Shown: positions 31,482 to 40,367 of the stretch, piece after piece | Position numbering within the stretch: position 1 is the first letter of the stretch | Layout: every line of letters begins with the position of its first letter | Assembly (NCBI GenBank): GCA_018661775.1 | Contig: JABJHO010000014.1 | Span: 1-42,304 of the forward strand | DNA: 42,304 nt | Reading direction: 5' to 3' | From: Candidatus Magasanikiibacteriota bacterium | Lineage (GTDB): Bacteria; Patescibacteriota; Patescibacteriia; Magasanikbacterales; UBA922 | Notes under the pieces: model-generated | Seen by the model: the letters and a program-made list of their open reading frames with translations, nothing else | What the model was told of the DNA's origin: nothing | Database searches by the model: none | Position numbers and translations under genes: made by a program

Positions 31482-31504
31482 AATGCCCTTACGTGGCATT
31501 TTTT
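31482..31504 (+). terminator. Intrinsic terminator after the HAD gene
   Basis: AATGCC pairs with GGCATT around a seven-base loop (CTTACGT) and is followed by T residues. A second small hairpin, AGCATC/GATGCT at 31462-31478, overlaps the stop codon. Confidence 0.75.
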
Positions 31505-31515
31505 GTTTACCAAAG

Positions 31516-31544
31516 TTGATTTTTTGTTGTATTTTAGCTACAAT
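31516..31544 (+). promoter_or_regulatory. Promoter for the GT2 glycosyltransferase unit
   Basis: TTGATT (31516-31521) and TACAAT (31539-31544) are 17 nt apart. The first ATG at 31556 is only 11 nt beyond the -10 box, so the transcript would have a leader of a few bases; the ATG at 31568 would give a leader of about 17 nt. Confidence 0.55.
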
Positions 31545-31555
31545 GTATAAGTAAA

Positions 31556-32431
31556 ATGAGTATATTTATGGATATTGATGTTTCGATTATTACGGTAACA
31601 TGGAATTCTGCTGAAAAAATATCCGATCAAATCTCATCGGTACGTTTGGCGTGTAAAAAATACACTTTTGAACATTTTATTATAGATAACGCCTCGACTG
31701 ATGACACAGTGTCATTAGTAAAAAAAGATTTCCCCCATATACAGTTGATTGAAAATAAAAAAAATATGGGTTTTGGGTATCCACATAATCAGGCAGCAGC
31801 AGTATCGCGAGGTCGCTACTTTTTACTTCTCAACCCAGACATGAGGTTGACGCCAGGGAGTATAGACACATTGGTTGCGTGGATGGATAAAAAAACTGAT
31901 GTTGGTATTGTTGGGCCCAAACTTGTTGACCCTGATGGTGTTATTGTCAAAGAAGCTGCCCCAAGAAGATTTCCGCGAGTGTGGGAGCATACTGCATTGT
32001 TGTTCGGGTTTGCACGTGTATTTCCTGGGGTATTAGATGGTTATTTGATGAAGGGGTTTGGTTTTGACAAAGAACAAGAGGTAGACTCTGTTCGTGGGTC
32101 ATTTATGCTTATGAGACGAACTGTGTATAATACACTTGGTTGGGTGTTTGATCCAAGATATTTTATATGGTATGAGGATGTGGATTTATGTCGAGAGGTA
32201 AAAAAAATGGGCATGAAGATTGTGTATACACCAATTGTGTCCTGTGTTGATTATGTTGGGCAAAGTTTTAAAAAACGTGACGGATTTTGGAAGAAAAAAC
32301 ATTTTACCCAGTCAATGCTCGTGTACACAAAAAAATGGTATCCGTGGTATGTGTGGATATGGGTAGCGCTTGTTCGACCTGCCGCTTTGTTGATTTCTTT
32401 TGTTTATGGTAAGGTGTCGCGGAATACATAG
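31556..32431 (+). CDS. GT2 glycosyltransferase 1
   Basis: This 291-residue GT-A enzyme resembles the WbbL-type rhamnosyltransferases. Landmarks are VSIITVTWNS, IIDNASTDDT, NMGFGYPHNQAAA, the LLNPDM metal site in place of DxD, GPKLVDPDG, and WYEDVDLCREVKKMG. The C-terminus has one hydrophobic region (WYPWYVWIWVALVRPAALLISFVYG) that probably ties it to the membrane. The ATG at 31568 is an alternative start. It is the first of four successive GT2 genes; the resemblance to rhamnosyltransferases fits the dTDP-sugar genes around it but the acceptor is unknown. Confidence 0.86.
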   Translation: MSIFMDIDVSIITVTWNSAEKISDQISSVRLACKKYTFEHFIIDNASTDDTVSLVKKDFPHIQLIENKKNMGFGYPHNQAAAVSRGRYFLLLNPDMRLTPGSIDTLVAWMDKKTDVGIVGPKLVDPDGVIVKEAAPRRFPRVWEHTALLFGFARVFPGVLDGYLMKGFGFDKEQEVDSVRGSFMLMRRTVYNTLGWVFDPRYFIWYEDVDLCREVKKMGMKIVYTPIVSCVDYVGQSFKKRDGFWKKKHFTQSMLVYTKKWYPWYVWIWVALVRPAALLISFVYGKVSRNT

Positions 32432-32443
32432 TATATAAATAAT

Positions 32444-33514
32444 ATGAGTAAAAAAATAGTTGTACAATTGGTCACGTGGAACGGAGAAAAGTATATCCCA
32501 CTCCTCTTTGATTCACTCAAAAAACAAACCTCAACTGATTGGGAGCTTTTAATATTAGACAATAACTCAGAAGATGGAACCGTGGCTGCCATTGAGACAC
32601 AGTTAGATGATTTACCATTTCCTGTGACGTTCTACAAAGAGCAAAAAAATTATGGATTCGTGGGGGGTCATAATAGGTTATACGATACACACACGGCTGA
32701 GTATGTAGTGCTATTGAATCAGGACATGTATTTGGATAAGCAGTGTTTTGGTGCTATGGCTGAGTACTTGGATCAGTATGCTGAAGTGGCTGCAGTTTCG
32801 CCCCGATTAATGCGTTGGGACTTTGCGAGGGTGGAGGCGGGGAATTTAGAGGATAGTTTTTCTGAGTATATTGATGCTCTGGGGTTGCGTATATTCCGTA
32901 ATAGACGTGTTGTAGAACAATACACACAAGAGCGCTGGGCAGAAGATTCAACACATGGTGATATTCGTAACTTGTACACCAAAGAGACATTTGCTGTTTT
33001 TGGGGTTTCTGGGGCATTGCCTATGTATAGAAATAGCATGCTTAAAAAAGCCTGTTTGACTGATGGCAAAGTGTTTGATGAGATGTATCATGCATACAAA
33101 GAAGATGTGGACTTGGCCTATAGGCTGCAATCTTGTGGTTTTGGTTCAGTTATATTATTAGGTGTTGAAGCATTTCATGACAGAACTGGAGCGGGGCCAC
33201 GTGAACTAAGTGATAGAGCGGCAAGTAATAATAAAAAGAATCAATCTTCTTTTGTTGCATGCAATAGTTACAAGAACCATCTTATGACACTCTATAAAAA
33301 TGAGTATTGGCAAAACATCGTATTAGATTTTCCATACATTCTTTGGTATGAGCTCAAAAAAGGGGTGTGGTTTTTGTGCAATAATAGAAAAGTGTTTACT
33401 GGTTTAGGCTGTTTCTTTGCTCATAGAAAAGTGTTATCTGCAAATAGAAAACACATAAGACAACACTGTAACACATCTTGGAAAGAAATGCGTTTGTGGT
33501 GGAACAAAACATAA
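32444..33514 (+). CDS. GT2 glycosyltransferase 2
   Basis: This 356-residue GT-A enzyme has VVQLVTWNGEKYIPLLFDSL, ILDNNSEDGT, NYGFVGGHNRLY, the LLNQDMYL metal site (QDM for DxD) and YKEDVDLAYRLQSCGFG. A segment of about 70 residues in the middle (EDSFSEYIDALGLRIF through THGDIRNLY) is longer than in its neighbours. The C-terminal 90 residues are basic with short hydrophobic parts and may contact the membrane. It starts 12 nt after GT2 number 1. The acceptor is unknown. Confidence 0.85.
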   Translation: MSKKIVVQLVTWNGEKYIPLLFDSLKKQTSTDWELLILDNNSEDGTVAAIETQLDDLPFPVTFYKEQKNYGFVGGHNRLYDTHTAEYVVLLNQDMYLDKQCFGAMAEYLDQYAEVAAVSPRLMRWDFARVEAGNLEDSFSEYIDALGLRIFRNRRVVEQYTQERWAEDSTHGDIRNLYTKETFAVFGVSGALPMYRNSMLKKACLTDGKVFDEMYHAYKEDVDLAYRLQSCGFGSVILLGVEAFHDRTGAGPRELSDRAASNNKKNQSSFVACNSYKNHLMTLYKNEYWQNIVLDFPYILWYELKKGVWFLCNNRKVFTGLGCFFAHRKVLSANRKHIRQHCNTSWKEMRLWWNKT

Positions 33515-33519
33515 ATTCT

Positions 33520-34353
33520 ATGAAGGATATCTCTATTGTTATTGTGAATTATAAAATGAAAGATGTGCTCGTGGCATGTCTCAGGTCTTTGTATAGGGAC
33601 ATTACAAACTCTCCTTTAGATGTTTCTGTGGTGGTGGTCGATAATAATTCTGAGGATGGCTTAAGAGAGGTGCTTTTACGAGAGTTTCCTACGGCACTTT
33701 GTGTTGAGTTAGGCAATAATCCTGGTTTTGGGGCTGCACAAAATTGCGGCATGGCAGCGACTGAGGCAACATATTATTTTGCATTAAATCCAGACACTGA
33801 TTTTTCTTCTGATACAAATATTGTTGATCGATTGTATGCTTTTATGGAAGAGCATCCAAAGATTGGTATGATTGGGCCAAAGATCCAATACCCTGATGGT
33901 ACATTACAATATTCTTGTTGGCGGTTTCCCACCTTTTTTCAACCACTTTTTAGTAGAACGTCACTTGGAAAAAAGGGAAGAGGGCAGCGGCATGCCGCAA
34001 GATATTTCATGAAAGAGTTTGATCATGGCAGTACTATTCCTGTTGATGCGGTGATGGGTTCTGCATTATTTGTTCGCGGCACTGCAGTAAAAGAGGTTGG
34101 TAATTTTGATGACAGGTTCTTCATGTATTTTGAGGATATTGATTGGTGTCGGCGGTTTTGGGAAGCTAATTGGCCAGTCTATTATGTTCATGATATAGTG
34201 TTAACACATATTCACGGTAGAGGATCAGCAAAAGTTCCTGGACTGTTCACTGCAGTTATAAAAAACAAACTCGCTCGCGATCACATACGAAGTTGGTTAC
34301 TATATATGTGGAAATGGCGTAGTAATAAAAAATTCTATGAAGCAGTTTCCTAA
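33520..34353 (+). CDS. GT2 glycosyltransferase 3
   Basis: This 277-residue enzyme has MKDISIVIVNYKMKDVLVACL, VVVDNNSEDGL, NPGFGAAQNCGMA, the ALNPDTDF metal site, MIGPKIQYPDG, then VDAVMGSALFVRG and YFEDIDWCRRFWEA. These features group it with WbbL-like rhamnosyltransferases. The true start is ATG 33520, 5 nt after the previous stop; the in-frame ATG at 33478 would give 14 residues that do not align with the family. The last 17 nt overlap the next gene, which suggests translational coupling. Confidence 0.86.
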   Translation: MKDISIVIVNYKMKDVLVACLRSLYRDITNSPLDVSVVVVDNNSEDGLREVLLREFPTALCVELGNNPGFGAAQNCGMAATEATYYFALNPDTDFSSDTNIVDRLYAFMEEHPKIGMIGPKIQYPDGTLQYSCWRFPTFFQPLFSRTSLGKKGRGQRHAARYFMKEFDHGSTIPVDAVMGSALFVRGTAVKEVGNFDDRFFMYFEDIDWCRRFWEANWPVYYVHDIVLTHIHGRGSAKVPGLFTAVIKNKLARDHIRSWLLYMWKWRSNKKFYEAVS

Positions 34354-35440
34354 AATAGCCATTGTCTATCTTTTGTTTTATCATAATGAGTCATATGTTG
34401 ATGATGCAGTTTCGGCACTCAAAAAAATTACCTATCCAAAAGATAAGATTGAGTTTGTGATTGTGAGTAACCCTCACCCAGAAGATGGCTCTTTTGTGCG
34501 ATATATTGAAGATGCGGTACTACCTCTTTCTGGAAAAGAAATTCCAAGAGTAACAGTGCTTGCACAGGAAGAAAATACAGGTTTTGCAAAAGGAAATACA
34601 ATTGGTGCACAATGGGCCGTTGCCCATGGGTGCGAGTATGTAGTGTTTCATAATAATGATGGATTTTTTGCTACAAATGCTCTTGAGCCTCTCGTAAATA
34701 CACTAGAACAAGACAGCACAATAGGTGCCGCGCAATCACTAATAATGCTTCACCCAGATACTAACCGTATAAATAGTTCTGGAAATTGTTTTCATTATCT
34801 TGGTTTTGGGTATTGCGATAATTACAGAGTGGATATAAAAGATGTGTCGTTGCCAGAAGTAAAAGATATAGGGTATGCAAGTGGTGCAGCTCTTATGGTT
34901 CGTAGTGATCTTATAAAAAAATATGGCGCTTGGGATGAGGATTTTTTCTTGTATCACGAAGATTTGGAATGGTCACTAAGACTCAAGATGGTTGGATACC
35001 GTATAGTGTTGGTGCGAGATTCAGTGTTTTATCATAAGTATCAGTTTGCACGGAGTATGACAAAATATTTTTGGATGGAGAGAAATAGATATGGTGTTAT
35101 GCTTATGTTTTTTCGTTGGCCAACACTTCTCCTTCTTCTACCTCTTGAGCTATTTCTTGAGTTCGGTCTAATACTGTTTGCCATTAAAGGGGGTTGGATA
35201 AAAGAGCGATTAAGGGTGTATGCATACTGGATTTCACCCAAACATATATGTTTATGGTATAACAAAAGGAAGCGGATACAGAAAATGCGGGGTGTTTCAG
35301 ATAGAGACCTTCTTTCTCGTGCTGTTACGGGTATTCATTTTCAAGATGTGTCGACACATAACACACTGGTCAACAAGGTTGCCAACCCACTGTTTACACT
35401 GTATTATACCGTAGTGGTAAGGGGGCTTATTTGGTGGTAA
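34337..35440 (+). CDS. GT2 glycosyltransferase 4, membrane-associated
   Basis: This 367-residue enzyme starts inside the previous gene (17-nt overlap). The GT-A part has IAIVYLLFYHNESYVDDAV, FVIVSNPHPEDGS, NTGFAKGNTIGAQWA, the VFHNNDGFF metal site and FLYHEDLEWSLRLKMVGY. The Asn-Asn-Asp motif and the LLFYHNE start differ from the other three, so this is a distinct subgroup. A membrane segment follows (FRWPTLLLLLPLELFLEFGLILFAIKGG), then a basic cytoplasmic tail. The mode of attachment to the membrane and the sugar are unknown. Confidence 0.84.
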   Translation: MKQFPKIAIVYLLFYHNESYVDDAVSALKKITYPKDKIEFVIVSNPHPEDGSFVRYIEDAVLPLSGKEIPRVTVLAQEENTGFAKGNTIGAQWAVAHGCEYVVFHNNDGFFATNALEPLVNTLEQDSTIGAAQSLIMLHPDTNRINSSGNCFHYLGFGYCDNYRVDIKDVSLPEVKDIGYASGAALMVRSDLIKKYGAWDEDFFLYHEDLEWSLRLKMVGYRIVLVRDSVFYHKYQFARSMTKYFWMERNRYGVMLMFFRWPTLLLLLPLELFLEFGLILFAIKGGWIKERLRVYAYWISPKHICLWYNKRKRIQKMRGVSDRDLLSRAVTGIHFQDVSTHNTLVNKVANPLFTLYYTVVVRGLIWW

Positions 35441-35451
35441 AGGTAGAGAGT

Positions 35452-35478
35452 ATGAATACACAATCAGTTTGTATATGA
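35452..35478 (+). other. Possible eight-residue leader peptide overlapping the rmlA start
   Basis: ATG at 35452 opens a frame encoding MNTQSVCI, whose TGA (35476-35478) overlaps the ATG of rmlA (35475-35477) as ATGA. A purine-rich GGTAGAGAG precedes it. It may couple translation of rmlA, but a short open frame can occur by chance. Confidence 0.3.
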
Positions 35479-36566
35479 AAGTAAAAAAAGCTATTTTAAC
35501 AGGAGGTGGACGTGCAACACGGTTGCATCCCATCACTGCAACAATAAATAAACACTTACTCCCTTTGGCAAACAAGCCAATGATTTTTCATGCTATAGAA
35601 AAGGCGGTTGAGGCAGGTATTACAGATATTTTTATCAATACAAACCCTGGTGAAACTGAATTACAGAAATATATTGGCGATGGTGGGCATTGGGGGGTTA
35701 CTATTACATATTTTGAGCAAACAGGCGGTCCTCAGGGTATAGCCCATGTGGTGAACGTGGCAAAAGATTTTATAGGAGATGATCCGTTTATGTTTTATCT
35801 TTCAGATAATATATTACTCGGAAGCATAAAAGACATGGTTGCAGAGTTTAATCAAGGTGAACACGATTGCATGTTGGCACTGTCTGAGGTAAAGGATCCA
35901 CAACGTTTTGGTGTCCCTATTTTTGATGAGCACAAGAGACTTGTTGATGTACACGAGAAACCTGCAGAACCGCAAAATAATTTTGCTGTTACCGGCATAT
36001 ATCTTTATGGGCCACGTGTGTTTTTTGATACATTTAAACATATTAAAAAAAGTGATCGTGGTGAGTATGAAATATCAAGTATTCATTCTCATTTTTTACA
36101 ACATAACAAAAAGGTTGGATACAAGGAAATAACAGGATGGTGGAAGGACACAGGAAAAACGAATGACCTGCTTATCGCAAATACATTGCTTTTGGAAAAC
36201 ATGTCGGAAGACGAATTCTCTGTAAATGCTGAAGTGGAAGAGGGGGTAGAAATTTCAGGAAATGTCCACATAGGTTCTGGGTCTCGTATCGGAAAAAACA
36301 CCACTATTAAGGGTCCTGTAATTATTGGAGAAAACTGTATGCTAGATGATTGTACCATTGGACCAAACGTAACACTTGGTGCGGGGAGTGATATTGCATA
36401 TGCCACGATTGAAAACAGTGTATTATTACATAATATTACCATTCGTGTGCCTAAAAAAATTACCCAAAGTATTATAGGAAAAAATGCACAAATTATTCCA
36501 AGAGTAGACACGCACTGCGATGGTCATGCGATGATTATAGGAGATAAAACAATTATAGAAATGTAA
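35475..36566 (+). CDS. rmlA: Glucose-1-phosphate thymidylyltransferase, long form with beta-helix
   Basis: The enzyme transfers dTMP to glucose-1-phosphate to make dTDP-glucose, the substrate of RmlB. The 363-residue protein has an N-terminal nucleotidyltransferase domain: GGGRATRLHPITATINKHLLPLANKPM (the phosphate loop carries Arg-Ala-Thr), YLSDNILLG with the catalytic Asp, FGVPIFDEHKRLVDVHEKPAEP, and GWWKDTGKTNDLLIAN. From about residue 245 a left-handed parallel beta-helix of hexapeptides follows (VHIGSGSRIGKNTTIKGPVIIGENC). This long form is known from the RmlA2/StrD-type branch. The start is ATG 35475; a TTG at 35469 would add two residues. It ends the sugar cluster. Confidence 0.86.
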   Translation: MKVKKAILTGGGRATRLHPITATINKHLLPLANKPMIFHAIEKAVEAGITDIFINTNPGETELQKYIGDGGHWGVTITYFEQTGGPQGIAHVVNVAKDFIGDDPFMFYLSDNILLGSIKDMVAEFNQGEHDCMLALSEVKDPQRFGVPIFDEHKRLVDVHEKPAEPQNNFAVTGIYLYGPRVFFDTFKHIKKSDRGEYEISSIHSHFLQHNKKVGYKEITGWWKDTGKTNDLLIANTLLLENMSEDEFSVNAEVEEGVEISGNVHIGSGSRIGKNTTIKGPVIIGENCMLDDCTIGPNVTLGAGSDIAYATIENSVLLHNITIRVPKKITQSIIGKNAQIIPRVDTHCDGHAMIIGDKTIIEM

Positions 36567-36630
36567 TGTTCTTATAAAACGGACACACTATTCAAAAAGC
36601 ACTATTTTTTTTCTTTTCTGCATAAGTTTT

Positions 36631-38028
36631 TTGTGTGGCATTGTTTGTGGATGCTTGTTTAGTGGCCGTGTTGGTTTTCTCCCTGTATATGGGAGTTTTT
36701 TTGTTTTAGTAAGTTGCTGTATATTGTTTTGGAAAAAAACACGTGTACGGACGTTATTTTTTTTGGGTATAATTTTTCTTTGTGGTTTTGTCCGCGTGAT
36801 ATATGCTTTTTGGTCTTTGGGTAGTAATGCAGAGATACAGTGGTATAGGGAGCATCGAGTAACCGGATATATTTCTGCGGAACCAGATATTCGCCAAGAT
36901 GGTGTTCGATATAGTGTTACACCAAAAGAAGGCAGTATAAAAGGAAAGATATATGTGCCATATGATCAGTACCCTGTTTTTCATTATGGTGATGTGGTTG
37001 ACGTAAGATGTGGGAGACTAGAAAAGCCCGAACCAATAGAAGATTTTCGCTATGATATGTATTTGGCGCGGTTTGGTATATCGTATATTTGTCGATCACC
37101 AGAAATAAAAAAAATAGGAGAGGGTGGGGGGTACAAACTATTTGTGAATATATTTTCTTTCAAGGACCAGGTTGCTGACCGTGTGAATCGGCTGTGGCAC
37201 GAACCATATGCTGGGTTTATGGCAGGATTGCTTTACGGATATCGTGGTGGGTTGGGATCTCTCAACGAGCTTTTTGCAAAAACTGGCGTAACGCACATTA
37301 TAGCAATTTCCGGATATAATATTACTATTGTCGCAACCATATTGATCACACTTTGTATTCATTTATGTGTTCCAAGAAAAAGAGCGTTTTATTTTGTGGT
37401 TACAGGAATTGTTTTTTTTGTATTGTTTACTGGTGCTAGTGCATCAGTGGTACGTGCTGGTATTATGGGGGTGTTGGTGTTATTTGCACAGCAGCGTGGA
37501 AGGCGTCGGAATATTCATAGTGTACTGATCTGTACTGTAATGATTATGGTGGTGCATAATCCACTTGTATTACTTTGGGATGCAGGGTTTCAGCTCTCAT
37601 TTCTTGCCACTGTCGGATTACTCTATATTGCACCAATTATTGAACAAAAAGTATGTTGGTTACCAAGATCATTTGGCCTAAGAGAATCGTTTTCATCAAC
37701 TATTTCTGCTATACTGGTAACATTGCCACTGATTTTGTTTCAGTTTGGTCGCCTTTCTGTCGTTGCGCCAGTTGTAAACATGCTTATATTATGTACAATT
37801 CCATTTATCATGCTATTGGGTTTTTTTGGTGTAGTGGTATCGTTTGTATCATATCCATTAGCTAAGATTATTTCTTGGGTTGCGTGGTTTGGTATGGAGT
37901 ATGTGGTTTTGGTGGTACAGTTTTTTTCCTCACTTCCTTTTTCTTATGTTGATGTGCATATCCCACTTGTATTTGTATTTTTTTGCTATGTTGGGGGATT
38001 CTTTTTTTATCAAAAAATAAAAAAGTAG
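36631..38028 (+). CDS. comEC: ComEC/Rec2-type DNA-uptake channel, without its nuclease domain
   Basis: This 465-residue membrane protein carries the N-terminal OB-fold domain (RVTGYISAEPDIRQDGVRYSV, then DVVDVRCGRLEKPEPIEDFRYDMYLARFGI). The Competence domain follows, with about ten helices and the landmarks GFMAGLLYGYRGGL, FAKTGVTHIIAISGYNI, TGASASVVRAGIMG, and WDAGFQLSFLATVGLLY. The metallo-beta-lactamase part that normally forms its C-terminus is a separate gene 1 nt later. No ATG is available in frame; TTG 36631 is the likely start, or a non-standard codon further upstream. A TATAAA box lies at 36573-36578. The role, passage of single-stranded DNA across the membrane, is known for the family. 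Confidence 0.88.
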   Translation: MCGIVCGCLFSGRVGFLPVYGSFFVLVSCCILFWKKTRVRTLFFLGIIFLCGFVRVIYAFWSLGSNAEIQWYREHRVTGYISAEPDIRQDGVRYSVTPKEGSIKGKIYVPYDQYPVFHYGDVVDVRCGRLEKPEPIEDFRYDMYLARFGISYICRSPEIKKIGEGGGYKLFVNIFSFKDQVADRVNRLWHEPYAGFMAGLLYGYRGGLGSLNELFAKTGVTHIIAISGYNITIVATILITLCIHLCVPRKRAFYFVVTGIVFFVLFTGASASVVRAGIMGVLVLFAQQRGRRRNIHSVLICTVMIMVVHNPLVLLWDAGFQLSFLATVGLLYIAPIIEQKVCWLPRSFGLRESFSSTISAILVTLPLILFQFGRLSVVAPVVNMLILCTIPFIMLLGFFGVVVSFVSYPLAKIISWVAWFGMEYVVLVVQFFSSLPFSYVDVHIPLVFVFFCYVGGFFFYQKIKK

Positions 38029-38029
38029 T

Positions 38030-38965
38030 ATGAAAAAATACGCCATACCTATTGTCTTGTTTCTTATTTTGTGCACACTGGGAATGCTCGCACATATTTC
38101 ATTTGATGGTGAAAAAAAGATTCAGGATGGTGACACTGTATTTTTGGAAGGCAGTAATGCTTTACGTGTTGCGTACCTTGATGTGGGACAAGGGGATGCC
38201 ACGTTTATTACATTTCCAAATAATCAACAAATGCTTATTGACTGTGCAGTAGATGGTAGGATTCTTGAGGCACTTGGTCGTGAAATGCCATTTCATGATA
38301 AAACCATTGACTACCTTCTGATTACACATCCAGACAAAGATCATTATGGTGGATGCATTGATGTGCTTAAGCGGTTTGACGTAGACCATATTGTGTACTC
38401 CGGAGTAAAAAAAGATCATGTATTTTTTCATACATTTGAGAATGCTATGTTTGAAGAGGGCGCACAATACCATCAGGTTGTTGGAGAGCATGTGTGGCAT
38501 ATTGCGAGCACGACACTTCACTTTCTTTATCCGGACCACAACCTTGAGGACAATCATTTTTTGCCTGGTGCAAAAAAAGACACCGGGTATAATAATACCT
38601 CTATCGTTTTTTCTCTTGAGTATGCGGGTAAAACCTTTTTGTTTACCGGTGACGCAGAATCTGAACTTGAAGAGTACTTGTTATCAAAGTATGGTCAGGA
38701 GCTTGATGTTGATGTATTGAAGGCTGGACACCATGGAAGTGGCGGGTCTTCTGTACAAGCGTTTATAGAAAAAGTGACCCCAATACACACTATTTTTTCT
38801 GCAGGAAAACAAAATACATATGGTCATCCGTCGCCCAGGATTATGAATCGTGTTGCACGTGTAGGGAGTGAGATTTGGCGAACCGACCTACAAAGTGATA
38901 TACTAGTGTATATTTTATCATCTGAAAAATATTATGTTACGTCTACACGTACTTCTTCTTTTTAG
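38030..38965 (+). CDS. ComEC-type metallo-beta-lactamase protein (separate gene)
   Basis: This 311-residue protein has an N-terminal membrane helix (about 5-23) and a metallo-beta-lactamase domain: VAYLDVGQGDATFITFP, ITHPDKDHYGG (HxDxDH at 100-105), GYNNTSIVFSLEYAGKTFLFTGDAESELEEYLL, and AGHHGSGGSS. It matches the domain found at the C-terminus of full-length ComEC, which is thought to degrade one DNA strand during uptake. Starting 1 nt after comEC, it may work with it as a split protein. The next gene overlaps its last 32 nt. Confidence 0.87.
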   Translation: MKKYAIPIVLFLILCTLGMLAHISFDGEKKIQDGDTVFLEGSNALRVAYLDVGQGDATFITFPNNQQMLIDCAVDGRILEALGREMPFHDKTIDYLLITHPDKDHYGGCIDVLKRFDVDHIVYSGVKKDHVFFHTFENAMFEEGAQYHQVVGEHVWHIASTTLHFLYPDHNLEDNHFLPGAKKDTGYNNTSIVFSLEYAGKTFLFTGDAESELEEYLLSKYGQELDVDVLKAGHHGSGGSSVQAFIEKVTPIHTIFSAGKQNTYGHPSPRIMNRVARVGSEIWRTDLQSDILVYILSSEKYYVTSTRTSSF

Positions 38966-40367
38966 TGTACTTCTCTGTTTTCCATTTTTTGTACAAGCAC
39001 AAACATTTAATTTTGTTGCCGATGAAAACATTATGCTCTCTAACGATGAGGCATTTGCCGGAGACAGGGTAAAAATTTATACAATTGTGGTAAACAATGA
39101 CTTTCAGTCTTTATCAGCTGATGTTGTTTTTTATAACAAGAAAGAGGAGATTGGACGTGTTTCTGTGACAAATCTTGGGTTTGAAGAGGCAAAACAAGTT
39201 TGGGTTTCCTACAGCCTTCCTGCGGGTGAACAAGAGCTAGAAGTTGAATTGGTTCAGGCTATTGGGACAAGAGATGGTGGAGAGGTTGTCGATATTCCAG
39301 ATGAACAGATTGCTGATTTTGAAATTTCCCGTGTATTTAATATAGACACAGACACTGACGGTGATGATATTGGTGACACCGAAGACACTGATGACGACAA
39401 TGACGGACTTGAAGATACTGATGAAGAAGGGCGAGGAACAGACCCATTAAAGCCGGATACCGATGGAGACGGTTTAAATGATAAACAGGAGGTGGACGCT
39501 GGCTTGAACCCGGTTCGCAGTGATACTGATGGTGATGGGCACGGAGATAAAGAGGATCTTTTTCCTACAAACGGAAAAGAGTGGGCCGATGCTGACAGTG
39601 ATGGGGTGGGGGACAATAGTGATATTGATGATGACAATGACGGCCTGTCGGACGAAGACGAAAAAGCTTTTGGGAGTGACCCGCTTGATGCCGACACCGA
39701 TGATGATGGGGTTTCTGATAATGAGGAAAAAATTCATGGCAGTGATCCACAAAAACCTGATTCTGACAATGATGGCATATCTGATAAAGACGAAATAGAT
39801 GCTGGGTTAAATCCGGCTGATTCTGACTCTGACCATGATGGTGTTGAGGATAATATTGAGTATGAGCTTGGTACTGATCCGCTCAATCCAGATTCAGACG
39901 ATGATGGCTTGACTGATGGGAAAGAAGTTGAGATTGGGACCAACCCACTACAGTCTGATACCGATGGCGATGGTGTACCTGATCAGTTAGACATGTTTCC
40001 AATAAATGCAGAAGAAAGTGTAGATACTGATTTGGATGGTGTGGGAAATAACGAAGACACTGATGATGATAATGATACTTTGGAAGACGTAGAAGAGCAC
40101 TCTTTTGGCTCTAACCCACTAAAGGCTGACTCGGATGATGATGGGCTTACAGATAGTGAGGAAAAAGACCAAGGCACCAACCCTGTCTCTGCTGACACAG
40201 ACAGCGATGGGCAGTTAGATAGTGAAGATGAGGAGCCGCTCAAGCCATCGCGCCAGTCATTGTTTTCTGGGTCAATGGCCGCTAAAAGGATTGTGCAGTT
40301 TTCTGCGTTACTCTCTTTTATTCTGTTTATTGTATTTTATGGATGTTACGTTCAAAAGAAAAGATAG
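38934..40367 (+). CDS. Secreted TSP3-repeat protein with a C-terminal membrane anchor
   Basis: This 477-residue protein has a signal peptide (1-23, ending VQAQT). A beta-rich domain (24-140, with NDEAFAGDRVKIYTIVVNN and VSYSLPAGEQELEVELVQ) may be CARDB-like. Then come about 12 thrombospondin type 3 repeats rich in Asp and Asn (DTDGDGLNDKQEVDAGLNP type), which bind calcium. A membrane helix near the C-terminus (FSALLSFILFIVFYGCYV) precedes a basic end, so the protein would be anchored with the repeats outside. The ATG at 38934 lies within the previous gene (32-nt overlap), which suggests coupled translation. It may hold or interact with the cell envelope; no enzymatic domain is seen. Confidence 0.8.
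   Translation: MLRLHVLLLFSVLLCFPFFVQAQTFNFVADENIMLSNDEAFAGDRVKIYTIVVNNDFQSLSADVVFYNKKEEIGRVSVTNLGFEEAKQVWVSYSLPAGEQELEVELVQAIGTRDGGEVVDIPDEQIADFEISRVFNIDTDTDGDDIGDTEDTDDDNDGLEDTDEEGRGTDPLKPDTDGDGLNDKQEVDAGLNPVRSDTDGDGHGDKEDLFPTNGKEWADADSDGVGDNSDIDDDNDGLSDEDEKAFGSDPLDADTDDDGVSDNEEKIHGSDPQKPDSDNDGISDKDEIDAGLNPADSDSDHDGVEDNIEYELGTDPLNPDSDDDGLTDGKEVEIGTNPLQSDTDGDGVPDQLDMFPINAEESVDTDLDGVGNNEDTDDDNDTLEDVEEHSFGSNPLKADSDDDGLTDSEEKDQGTNPVSADTDSDGQLDSEDEEPLKPSRQSLFSGSMAAKRIVQFSALLSFILFIVFYGCYVQKKR

Noticed and set aside
39254-40243. Long antisense frames in the TSP3 gene
   Set aside because: The Ser/Pro-rich reading frames on the other strand are produced by the repeated Asp/Gly codons of TSP3 repeats; they have no start signals and no family pattern.
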